Assembly: GCA_050699055.1 (NCBI GenBank)
Contig: JBOHCT010000210.1
Coordinates: 1 to 7,160, forward strand
Length of the DNA stretch: 7,160 bases
Source: JBOHCT01 sp050699055
GTDB lineage: Bacteria; Actinomycetota; Actinomycetes; Streptosporangiales; JBOHCT01
Direction of reading: 5' to 3'
Shown: in pieces, positions 1 through 5,929 of the stretch
Numbering within the stretch: position 1 is the stretch's first letter
Layout: every line of letters starts with the position of its first letter
Made by a program: the position numbers and the translations under genes
The notes under the pieces: generated by a model
Database searches by the model: none
What the model was told of the DNA's origin: nothing
What the model saw: only the letters and a program-made list of their open reading frames with translations

Positions 1-695
1 GCGGCTATGTCTGGCGTGCTGGTGACGCGGTCAACCTGGCGATCGGCCAGGGCGACGTGCTTGTCACCCCGCTGCAGCTCGTCCGCGCCTACGCCGCGAT
101 CGCCAACGGCGGCACGCTGCTCAGCCCCAGGATCGGCAAGGCGATCATGGGTCCCGGCGGCAAGGTCGTGAAGCGGATCAGGCCGCCGAAGGTCGGCCGC
201 GTCCCGGTGCCCGGGCACGTCCTCGGCTACATCCGTAACGCCCTGGCCGAGGTGCCCATCAGTGGGACGGCCGCTGGCGCCTTCGCCGGGTTCCCCTTCG
301 ACAAGGTCCGGGTGGCGGGCAAGACGGGCACCGCACAGGTGCACGGCGAGCAGGACACGTCGTGGTTCGCGTCGTTCGCCCCCGCGGACCACCCGCGTTA
401 CGCGGCGGTCGTCATGGTTTCCCAGGGAGGCCAGGGTGCCCACGTCGCCGCGCCCGCCGTGCGCGAGGTATGGGACGGGATCTTCGGGCTCGAGGGCCAC
501 AAGGCCGCTTTCCCGGAGGGCGCGCCCCCGAACAAGCTCCCTCAGGTGAAGGACGACGGGGGCTTCGAGGCCCCGCCCGGCTTCACGCCCAGGGTCCGCG
601 GCGGCGATGGTCACGCCAAGACCTCCCACCGCCACGCGGCGGCCTTGTCCCGGCCGCCGGCGGGCGCTCCCAAGGGTCGCGGAGACGACACGTGA
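1..695 (+). CDS. mrdA: Penicillin-binding protein 2 (class B transpeptidase), C-terminal part
   Basis: This is the 3' end of a class B PBP, the transpeptidase that cross-links peptidoglycan during lateral wall growth. The window opens inside the gene; the reading phase starts at base 3 and gives 230 residues. Seen directly: the family block GQGDVLVTPLQLVRAYAAIA, then the KTG box as GKTGTAQ with the lysine codon at 321, followed by SWFASFAP and a C-terminal YAAVVMVSQGG strand, all characteristic of PBP2/FtsI transpeptidase domains. The catalytic SxxK serine and the SxN motif lie upstream of the window. After the domain there is a tail of about 60 residues, rich in Pro, Gly, His and Arg, with no motif I recognise. 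The stop TGA (693-695) overlaps the rodA GTG by 4 nt, so the two are probably translationally coupled. The pairing with rodA favours the elongation enzyme (MrdA/PbpA type) over FtsI. Confidence 0.92.
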   Translation, partial: GYVWRAGDAVNLAIGQGDVLVTPLQLVRAYAAIANGGTLLSPRIGKAIMGPGGKVVKRIRPPKVGRVPVPGHVLGYIRNALAEVPISGTAAGAFAGFPFDKVRVAGKTGTAQVHGEQDTSWFASFAPADHPRYAAVVMVSQGGQGAHVAAPAVREVWDGIFGLEGHKAAFPEGAPPNKLPQVKDDGGFEAPPGFTPRVRGGDGHAKTSHRHAAALSRPPAGAPKGRGDDT

Positions 696-1879
696 TCACC
701 AACTACGAGCCAACCTTCGCGCCGCGACGCTCGCCTCTGCGGCGTCTGGTGGCCCGTGATTCGGCGGTGTGGCGTCTCGACTGGATCCTGCTGACATCGG
801 TGCTGTTGCTGTGTGGGATAGGTTCGCTTCTGGTCTGGTCGGCGACCCGTACTCAGCTGCTGAACTCCGGCGCCGACCCGCAGGCCATGTTCCACCGCCA
901 GTTGCTGAACATCGCCATCGGGGCCGCGCTCGCCGTGTGCGCCGGTGCCTTCGACTACCGGGTACTCCGCGCGTACACCCCGGTCTTGTACATCGCCGCG
1001 TGTTTCGCCCTCGTCGCCGTGCTGAGCCCGCTCGGCGCGACCATCAACGGGTCGCACTCGTGGATCGTCCTCGGGGGTGGCTTTCAGTTCCAGCCCTCCG
1101 AGCTCGCCAAACTCGCCCTCGTCGTCGGCTTCGCGATGCTGCTGAGCGAGGTACGAGACGGCGAGACCAGGCCGCGAAGCGCCGACGTCATTCGCGCGCT
1201 CGCCCTTGCGGTCGTCCCGATGTTGCTCATCATGCTGCAGCCGGATCTCGGCACGACGCTCGTCTTCGGTGTCGTGATCCTCGGTATGCTCGCCGTTTCC
1301 GGAGCGCACAAGCGCTGGATCTTCGGGCTTGTCCTCGGGGTGGCGCTGGCGGCCTTCCTCGCTATCCACTTCGGGCTCCTCGCGCAGTACCAGATGCAGC
1401 GGTTCGAGGCATTCCTCAATCCCATGGCCGACCCGAGAGGGATCGGCTACAACGCGAACCAGGCGAGGATCGCCGTGGGCTCGGGCGGCATCTTCGGCAA
1501 GGGCCTGTTCCAGGGCCAGCAGACGAACGGTCAGTTCGTGCCGGAGCAGCACACGGACTTCATCTTCACCGTGGCCGGGGAGGAGCTGGGTTTCGTGGGC
1601 TGCGCGGCCATCGTCGTCCTCTTCGGGCTCGTCCTGTGGCGGGCTCTGCGCATCGCGGCCCGCGCGGAGGACAGGTACGGAACGCTCGTCGCGACCGGTA
1701 TCACCTGCTGGTTCGCCTTCCAGGCCTTCGAGAACATCGGCATGGATCTCGGCATCATGCCGATCACCGGACTCCCGCTGCCGTTCCTCTCGTACGGCGG
1801 GTCATCCATGTTCGCCACTTTGATCGCCGTCGGCCTGCTCATGAACATCCGCCTGCGCACGTCCCGCTTCGATACCTAG
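692..1879 (+). CDS. rodA: RodA, SEDS-family peptidoglycan glycosyltransferase
   Basis: RodA is an integral membrane SEDS protein that polymerises lipid II into glycan strands together with a class B PBP, here the gene just upstream. The protein has 395 residues, normal for the family. About ten hydrophobic segments are visible, for example residues 31-50, 71-86, 96-113, 139-152, 166-182, 187-203, 208-225 and 303-318. Conserved blocks in order are FQPSELAKLAL (133-143), QPDLGTTLVF (183-192), GIGYNANQARIAVGSGG (250-266), PEQHTDFIFTVAGEELG (284-300) and PLPFLSYGGSS (362-372). Asp289 in HTDFIF matches the aspartate known to be essential in RodA homologues. I chose GTG 692 because it lies in the 4-nt GTGA overlap with the PBP2 stop, has GGAG at 681-684 seven bases upstream, and leaves a normal short cytoplasmic N-terminus before the first membrane segment. 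The same frame stays open further upstream, but that part only shadows mrdA. FtsW is the alternative paralogue; the neighbour and the sequence blocks favour RodA. Confidence 0.95.
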   Translation: MITNYEPTFAPRRSPLRRLVARDSAVWRLDWILLTSVLLLCGIGSLLVWSATRTQLLNSGADPQAMFHRQLLNIAIGAALAVCAGAFDYRVLRAYTPVLYIAACFALVAVLSPLGATINGSHSWIVLGGGFQFQPSELAKLALVVGFAMLLSEVRDGETRPRSADVIRALALAVVPMLLIMLQPDLGTTLVFGVVILGMLAVSGAHKRWIFGLVLGVALAAFLAIHFGLLAQYQMQRFEAFLNPMADPRGIGYNANQARIAVGSGGIFGKGLFQGQQTNGQFVPEQHTDFIFTVAGEELGFVGCAAIVVLFGLVLWRALRIAARAEDRYGTLVATGITCWFAFQAFENIGMDLGIMPITGLPLPFLSYGGSSMFATLIAVGLLMNIRLRTSRFDT

Positions 1880-1885
1880 CCGGCA

Positions 1886-1907
1886 GCATCCACCAATCGG
1901 TGGATGC
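1886..1907. promoter_or_regulatory. 9-bp perfect inverted repeat just after rodA
   Basis: GCATCCACC (1886-1894) and GGTGGATGC (1899-1907) are perfect reverse complements separated by AATC. A third GGTGGAT copy lies at 1920-1926, directly after the palindrome CCGGCCGG (1914-1921). The repeat starts 7 nt after the rodA stop. It could act as a rodA transcript-end hairpin, but no T-run follows. It could also be a dimer operator left from the promoter of the decayed response-regulator locus next door; three copies of the same core fit an operator better. Function is inferred only. Confidence 0.4.
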
Positions 1908-1961
1908 GGACCTCCGGCCGGTGGATCTGTGGGTCATCCGAGTCGGCGCGCGCATGCTTCC

Positions 1962-2230
1962 AAGGGCGAGGCGGTGCTGTCGCCGTCGGTGGCCAGGCGC
2001 CTGATGGGCCAGGTCCGTGGGCCCGAACAGGAGACGTTGAGCACGCGGGAGCGTGAGGTGCTCGCGTTGATCGCCGACGGCGCGACCAACCGTCAGGTCG
2101 CCGCCAGGTTGTTCGTCAGCGAGGCCACGTGAAGACCCACCTGCTGCACATCTACGACAAGCTCGGGGTCCGCGACCGTGCGGCCGCCGTTGGAGAGGCC
2201 GACAAGCGCGGGCTGTTGGGGGCGGGCTGA
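1962..2230 (+). pseudogene. Remnant of a NarL/LuxR-family response regulator (HTH output domain, frameshifted)
   Basis: In one frame the sequence reads KGEAVLSPSVARRLMGQV, the usual linker of actinobacterial NarL-type regulators, then LSTREREVLALIADGATNRQ and VAARLFVSEAT, the first part of a LuxR helix-turn-helix. That frame stops at TGA 2130-2132. Moving to the frame of GTG 2129 restores the expected continuation VKTHLLHIYDKLGVRDRAAA through KRGLLGAG to the TGA at 2228-2230. The family normally reads EATVKTHL, so a single G appears to be lost near 2129. The whole N-terminal receiver domain (about 120 residues with the phosphoacceptor Asp) is absent: upstream of about 1962 the sequence stops resembling the family and runs into the inverted repeat after rodA. 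No partner sensor kinase is present. A GTG at 1929 could start a 67-codon truncated product, which would lack the recognition helix. Truncation plus frameshift points to a decayed gene; a sequencing error could explain the frameshift but not the missing receiver. Confidence 0.8.
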
Positions 2231-2283
2231 CACGACATTGACCATGTCCCCGGCGCGCCAGCGCGAGGACGGTGCCCGTGATA

Positions 2284-2292
2284 TGCGATACT
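2284..2292 (+). promoter_or_regulatory. Weak candidate extended -10 promoter upstream of rne
   Basis: TGC followed by GATACT fits an extended -10 (TGn plus a TATAAT-like hexamer matching at four of six positions). It lies in an otherwise GC-rich stretch with no convincing -35 at 16-18 nt spacing. If used, transcription would start near 2299 and give rne a leader of about 355 nt. Confidence 0.22.
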
Positions 2293-2373
2293 TCAAGAGG
2301 TTGTCCGGCACGTGACCCCTGTCGATCAACCCGGCGACGTGCTGACCGCGCCGCGTAGCGTAGCTGGGCTCGC

Positions 2374-2398
2374 GCCGCCGCTGGCAAGACGCGGCGGC
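2374..2398 (+). repeat. Inverted repeat / hairpin in rne upstream region
   Basis: GCCGCCGC (2374-2381) and GCGGCGGC (2391-2398) are perfect reverse complements around the 9-nt loop TGGCAAGAC. No T-run follows, so it is not a typical intrinsic terminator. It may be a leader stem-loop or only a GC-rich coincidence. Confidence 0.4.
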
Positions 2399-2524
2399 AG
2401 GTGTGGGCTCGTTCGCCGTGGCCGGATGGCTCGCCGATCCGTTCGCTCGCGGTCGTGAGATCGCAGGCGTCCCCGTGGTTGGGGTGCCATGAGAGGACGG
2501 AGAGCGGCGCCCGCGTCGTTGCTT

Positions 2525-2580
2525 CGCCGGCTCTGTCCGGCGTGTACAAGGCCGACTTCCGTCGGCACTCCGGTGTCGGC
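2525..2580 (+). promoter_or_regulatory. Clustered hairpins with competing partners in the rne leader
   Basis: CGCCGG (2525-2530) pairs with CCGGCG (2537-2542) over a 6-nt loop. GCCGAC (2551-2556) pairs perfectly with GTCGGC at 2561-2566 over a TTCC tetraloop. A second identical GTCGGC at 2575-2580 offers an alternative partner, so two mutually exclusive stems are possible. The cluster ends 75 nt before the rne start. RNase E controls its own mRNA through a 5' UTR hairpin in E. coli; a similar role here is inference. Confidence 0.35.
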
Positions 2581-2654
2581 GATACGCAGACGACGAGGAG
2601 CTCTCGTGCGGCGCGGGACACGCGCCCGGGAGCCAGACGGGAGAGATTGCCCGG

Positions 2655-5120
2655 ATGCTCGAAAACGAGCCGACCGGCGATCCGCAGGACATCGCTGGAA
2701 GGCACAAGACTGACACAGACACCACTCCCGACAACGATGCCGCCGCCGAGCAGCCGCCCCGACGCCTTCGGAGGGGGGCGAGCCGCCCGGCTGGTCCCCC
2801 GTCGGAGGAGGCCGAAGGGGCCGCGCGGCTGACCGAATCTCCCGCTGGCGGCGGGCCCCGGCACGGTGAGGAGGCGTCGGGGAACGACGAGGGTCACTCC
2901 GGCAAAGGGGTGCCGCTCGTCACCTTCCAGGCGCCCGCCGAGCTGTTTGAGTCCGCTCGTGTCGAAGACCGTGACGACGGCGGCGAGTCGGCTCCCCCCG
3001 AGGAGCAGGCGGAGCGGGCGGGCCGTCGGCGCCGTCGGCGCGGTGGTCGCGGTCGCGGCCGCGCCAAGGACATCGGGGGTGACGAGTCCGGCGGTAACAC
3101 CGAGAACTCCGGTACGGCCGGTGCTGGTGGAAGCTCCGCGGCGGGGGGCGAGGCCGCTGCGGGCCGCGACGGTCCGGGGCCCGCGGACAGCGGCGAGGAG
3201 TCCGGATCCCGTAGGGCGAGTGGGCGCAAGAAGAAGGGCAGCGGACGCGAAAATGCGGACGGCTGCGCTGACCAGCCCGCTGAGGCCGCGGCGGGGGACC
3301 AGACCGGGCCCACCCGCAGGCGGCGCAGGCGCAGGCGCCGCGGCTCGGATGAGGTCGCCGCCGGGTCGTCCCCGGACGACCCGCCCAACACGGTCGTCAA
3401 GGTCAGAGAACCTCGCCCGGAGCACGACGAGGTCGAGGGCGTCCAGGGATCGACCCGGCTCGAGGCCAAGAAGCAGCGCCGGCGCGAGGGCAGGGAACAG
3501 CGGAGGCGACGTCCGCCCGTCATCACCGAGTCGGAGTTTCTGGCCCGGCGCGAGTCGGTCGACCGGATGATGGTGGCCCGGCAGGTCTCCGATCGCACAC
3601 AGATCGCGGTCATCGAGGACGGTGTACTGGTTGAGCATTATGTCGACCGGGCGACCCACCAGTCCCTCGTCGGCAACGTCTACCTGGGCAAGGTGCAGAA
3701 CGTCCTGCCGTCCATGGAGGCGGCCTTCGTCGACATCGGCAAGGGTCGTAACGCCGTCCTGTACGCGGGCGAGGTCAACTACGACGCGAGCGGCCTCGAG
3801 GGCCAGCCCAGACGGATAGAACAGGCGCTGAAATCCGGACAGTCGGTCCTGGTTCAGGCGACGAAAGATCCCATCGGCCACAAGGGGGCCCGGCTGACCA
3901 GCCAGGTCAGCCTGCCGGGCCGCTATCTCGTGTACGTACCCGAAGGGTCGATGACCGGGATCAGCCGTAAGCTGCCCACGCGGGAGCGCGGCCGGCTCAA
4001 GCAGATCCTCAAGAAGATCATGCCCGACGGGGCGGGGGTCATCGTGCGCACGGCCGCTGAGGGGGCGAGCGAGGAGGAGCTGTCTCAGGACATCGCGAGG
4101 CTCACCGCCCAGTGGGACCAGATCGAGCGCAAGACCAAGGAAGCCAGCCCGCCCTCCCTGCTCTACGGCGAGCCGGACCTCACCATCCGCGTCGTCCGTG
4201 ACCTGTTCAACGAGGACTTCCGCGAGCTCGTCGTCGCGGGCGACGACGCATGGAACATGGTGGACGAGTACGTCCGTTACGTCGCCCCCCATCTCGTGCC
4301 CCGACTGCGGCACTGGACCGAGGAAGAGGACGTCTTCGCCGCGTACCGGGTCGAGGAACAGCTGCAGAAGGCACTCGACCGCAAGGTGTGGCTGCCGAGC
4401 GGGGGTTCGCTCATCATCGAGCGGACCGAGGCAATGGTCGTCGTCGACGTCAACACCGGGAAGTTCACGGGTAAGGGCGGGAACCTCGAAGAGACGGTCA
4501 CGAAGAACAACCTGGAGGCCGCCGAGGAGATCGTCCGGCAACTCCGTCTGCGTGATCTCGGCGGCATCATCGTCATCGACTTCATCGACATGGTGCTCGA
4601 GAGCAATCGTGAACTGGTCCTGAAGCGCCTGCTCGAGTGCCTGGCCCGGGACCGGACCAAGCATCAGGTGGCCGAGGTGACCTCTCTCGGCCTCGTACAG
4701 ATGACCCGCAAGCGCGTCGGTCAGGGCCTGCTCGAGGCTTTCTCGCAGACATGCGACTGCTGTCACGGGCGTGGCGTGATCGTCCGGACCGAACAGCTCG
4801 AGCCGTCGGCTCACACGCGTCGCGGTGGACGTCGTGAGGCGGAAGCCGTGACGTCCGCTCGTGCCGATGAACCGGCGGCCGACCAGACGTCCCTACGGGT
4901 GAGCGAGGGCGCGGAGGCGTCCGGGGAGGAGGCGGCCGAGGGGGTGGTCGCCGACGCGCCCGGGACCGCCGCTGACGCCGCCACCTCCGCGGCCGAGCCC
5001 GCGGCCGACGGTTCCGAGCACAGCGACGGTGAACCATCCGAGAACGGCACGAGCGCCCGGCCGTCATCGCACCGCTCCCGGAGGCCAAGAGAGACGGCTG
5101 AAGCGGGACGACACTCGTGA
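2655..5120 (+). CDS. rne: Ribonuclease E/G family endoribonuclease
   Basis: This endoribonuclease cuts single-stranded, A/U-rich RNA in mRNA decay and in rRNA and tRNA processing, and usually scaffolds a degradosome. The 821-residue protein has three parts. Residues 1-300 are low-complexity and probably disordered, with Arg runs at 124-129 (then GGRGRGR) and a run of nine Arg at 221-229. Residues 300-710 form the catalytic core: S1-like domain from about 337 (VGNVYLGKVQNVLPSMEAAF), 5'-phosphate sensor GVIVRTAAEG (Arg465/Thr466), DNase I-like active site with Asp598 in VVVDVNTG and Asp642 in IVIDFIDM, matching the Mg-binding Asp303/Asp346 of E. coli RNase E, and the zinc link CDCCHGRG (Cys700, Cys703) that joins dimers. 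Residues 711-821 are an acidic Ala/Glu-rich tail. ATG 2655 has GGGAG 11 nt upstream and no in-frame ATG or GTG precedes it. The core-in-the-middle layout is that of actinobacterial RNase E rather than E. coli (core at the N-terminus) or the short RNase G. Confidence 0.95.
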   Translation: MLENEPTGDPQDIAGRHKTDTDTTPDNDAAAEQPPRRLRRGASRPAGPPSEEAEGAARLTESPAGGGPRHGEEASGNDEGHSGKGVPLVTFQAPAELFESARVEDRDDGGESAPPEEQAERAGRRRRRRGGRGRGRAKDIGGDESGGNTENSGTAGAGGSSAAGGEAAAGRDGPGPADSGEESGSRRASGRKKKGSGRENADGCADQPAEAAAGDQTGPTRRRRRRRRRGSDEVAAGSSPDDPPNTVVKVREPRPEHDEVEGVQGSTRLEAKKQRRREGREQRRRRPPVITESEFLARRESVDRMMVARQVSDRTQIAVIEDGVLVEHYVDRATHQSLVGNVYLGKVQNVLPSMEAAFVDIGKGRNAVLYAGEVNYDASGLEGQPRRIEQALKSGQSVLVQATKDPIGHKGARLTSQVSLPGRYLVYVPEGSMTGISRKLPTRERGRLKQILKKIMPDGAGVIVRTAAEGASEEELSQDIARLTAQWDQIERKTKEASPPSLLYGEPDLTIRVVRDLFNEDFRELVVAGDDAWNMVDEYVRYVAPHLVPRLRHWTEEEDVFAAYRVEEQLQKALDRKVWLPSGGSLIIERTEAMVVVDVNTGKFTGKGGNLEETVTKNNLEAAEEIVRQLRLRDLGGIIVIDFIDMVLESNRELVLKRLLECLARDRTKHQVAEVTSLGLVQMTRKRVGQGLLEAFSQTCDCCHGRGVIVRTEQLEPSAHTRRGGRREAEAVTSARADEPAADQTSLRVSEGAEASGEEAAEGVVADAPGTAADAATSAAEPAADGSEHSDGEPSENGTSARPSSHRSRRPRETAEAGRHS

Positions 5121-5154
5121 GCCGCGCCGTCGGCGACGACCGTGGACGCCCGGT

Positions 5155-5185
5155 TTGGCGGAGCGGTGCGCTGATCCGCTACCCT
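5155..5185 (+). promoter_or_regulatory. Probable promoter for rplU-rpmA
   Basis: The 132-nt gap between rne and rplU contains TTGGCG (5155-5160) as a -35 and TACCCT (5180-5185) as a -10 with 19 nt between them. TACCCT fits the actinobacterial vegetative pattern TAnnnT; the spacing is 1-2 nt longer than ideal. Transcription would start near 5192, giving a leader of about 60 nt that holds the AGGAG site at 5237-5241. Confidence 0.45.
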
Positions 5186-5252
5186 TGTTCTTCGGCGCGG
5201 CGTCGAGACGGCCGCATTCGCCCTTTTCCCATGATCAGGAGAGAGTTCCGCG

Positions 5253-5567
5253 GTGTACGCGATCGTTCGTAGTGGCGGAAGGCAACACAAGGTTGCCGTC
5301 GGTGACGTGGTCGAGGTCAACCGCTTGGTCGGCGGGCGCGGCGAGAGCGTCGAGTTGCCGGCGATCCTGCTGGTCGACGACGATGATGTCGTCGCGGACG
5401 CGAAGGCTCTCGCCCGCGCCCGGGTCAGGGCGGAGGTCGTCGACCACACCAAGGGCCCGAAGATCGACATTATGAAGTACCGCAACAAGACCGGGTACCG
5501 TCGGCGGCTCGGCCACCGCCAACGGCTCACTCAGGTGAAGGTCACCGACATCGAGGCCGGGAAGTAG
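5253..5567 (+). CDS. rplU: 50S ribosomal protein L21
   Basis: L21 is a 23S rRNA-binding protein of the large subunit. The 104-residue product has the family length. It opens with YAIVRSGGRQHKVAVGDVVE, the standard L21 N-terminus (YAII.tGGkQykV.eGd), and keeps the C-terminal RNA-binding block KYRNKTGYRRRLGHRQRLT (residues 73-91) followed by VKVTDIEAGK. GTG 5253 is the start because it places the conserved YAIV block at residue 2 and has AGGAG at 5237-5241, 11 nt upstream. It follows rne by 132 nt, with a probable promoter between, and precedes rpmA by only 6 nt, so rplU and rpmA form one transcript. Confidence 0.97.
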   Translation: MYAIVRSGGRQHKVAVGDVVEVNRLVGGRGESVELPAILLVDDDDVVADAKALARARVRAEVVDHTKGPKIDIMKYRNKTGYRRRLGHRQRLTQVKVTDIEAGK

Positions 5568-5573
5568 GTCGAG

Positions 5574-5831
5574 ATGGCACACAAGAAGGGCGCGTCGTCC
5601 AGCCGTAACGGACGCGACTCCGCGGCGAAGCGGCTCGGTGTCAAGAGGTTCGGCGGGCAGGCCGTCGGTGCCGGAGAGATCCTCGTACGCCAGCGCGGCA
5701 CCCGGTTTCACCCGGGGACGGGTGTCGGCCGGGGCGGCGACGACACGCTGTTCGCGTTGACCGCGGGGACTGTGCGGTTCGGCAGTCAGCGCGGCCGCCG
5801 TAACGTCAGCGTGATCTCGCCGGCGGAGTAG
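5574..5831 (+). CDS. rpmA: 50S ribosomal protein L27
   Basis: L27 sits near the peptidyl-transferase centre, where its N-terminal tail reaches the P-site tRNA. The 85-residue product begins MAHKKGASSSRNGRDSAAKR and continues with LGVKRFGGQAVGAGEILVRQ, RGTRFHPG and VGRGGDDTLFAL, all diagnostic. The N-terminus starts directly at the functional AHKKG; there is no cleavable leader of the kind found in Firmicutes. ATG 5574 lies 6 nt after the rplU stop; the likely ribosome site GGGAAG (5559-5564) is inside the last rplU codons, consistent with coupled translation. It is followed by a strong hairpin before obg. Confidence 0.97.
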   Translation: MAHKKGASSSRNGRDSAAKRLGVKRFGGQAVGAGEILVRQRGTRFHPGTGVGRGGDDTLFALTAGTVRFGSQRGRRNVSVISPAE

Positions 5832-5853
5832 GTCCGCCGAGCGCGATTTGTCC

Positions 5854-5890
5854 GAGGGCGGGCCCGAAGTCGGGTCCGCCCTCGTCTTTG
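5854..5890 (+). terminator. Terminator-like hairpin between rpmA and obg
   Basis: GAGGGCGGGCCCG (5854-5866) pairs with CGGGTCCGCCCTC (5871-5883) over an AAGT loop: 13 base pairs including one G-U. It begins 22 nt after the rpmA stop and is followed by GTCTTTG, a short and broken T-rich tail. It is the strongest hairpin I found in the window. It may terminate most rplU-rpmA transcripts, or act as a partial terminator that sets a lower level of obg from the same promoter. Confidence 0.65.
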
Positions 5891-5918
5891 TGTGAAGGGC
5901 CCTCGTCTTTGTGAAGGG
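5879..5918 (+). repeat. Two-copy tandem repeat in the obg leader
   Basis: CCCTCGTCTTTGTG plus AAGGG occurs twice back to back, at 5879-5899 (with an extra TG before AAGGG) and 5900-5918. The first copy starts inside the right arm of the rpmA terminator hairpin, so the terminator tail has been duplicated. The junction forms the palindrome AGGGCCCT (5896-5903). The second copy's AAGGG (5914-5918) lies 11 nt before the obg start and may be its ribosome-binding site. Confidence 0.8.
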
Positions 5919-5929
5919 ATTGAGGACCG

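Larger units (their letters stand above)
2231..2654 (+). other. Non-coding stretch / presumed rne leader region
   Basis: This 424-nt stretch carries no protein that I recognise on either strand; the open frames crossing it are arginine- and proline-rich shadows. No tRNA, rRNA or riboswitch core was found by eye. It does hold several GC-rich inverted repeats (listed separately), a weak extended -10 element near 2284-2292, and the rne Shine-Dalgarno GGGAG at 2639-2643, 11 nt before the ATG. It most likely contains the rne promoter and a structured 5' leader, possibly with more eroded DNA from the regulator locus at its left end. Confidence 0.5.

Noticed and set aside
611..1552. Minus-strand frame of 313 codons opposite rodA
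   Set aside because: It is a shadow of rodA: no family resemblance, an implausible His/Arg/Glu-rich composition, and rodA on the other strand is unambiguous.
2238..2292. TTGACC at 2238-2243 as the -35 of an rne promoter
   Set aside because: The nearest -10-like element (2287-2292) is more than 40 nt away, and nothing suitable lies at 16-19 nt spacing.
2231..2654. tRNA, riboswitch or CRISPR in the gap before rne
   Set aside because: There is no T-loop GGTTCGA-type core, no regularly spaced direct repeats and no known riboswitch consensus visible; only hairpins were found.
2401..2832. Plus-strand frame of 143 codons spanning the rne leader and start
   Set aside because: It overlaps rne out of frame, is Arg/Pro/Ser-rich without motifs, and has no convincing ribosome-binding site at its start.
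1839..4814. A minus-strand open frame of 991 codons opposite rodA's end and rne
   Set aside because: It lies antisense to confidently identified genes, has no recognisable domain, and is rich in Arg, Leu, Gly and Pro, as expected when a GC-biased gene is read backwards. It also crosses the non-coding region without any change in character.
5125..5135. CGCC-GTC-GGCG hairpin just after the rne stop as a terminator
   Set aside because: The stem is only 4 bp with no T-run; such short GC palindromes are expected by chance in this composition.
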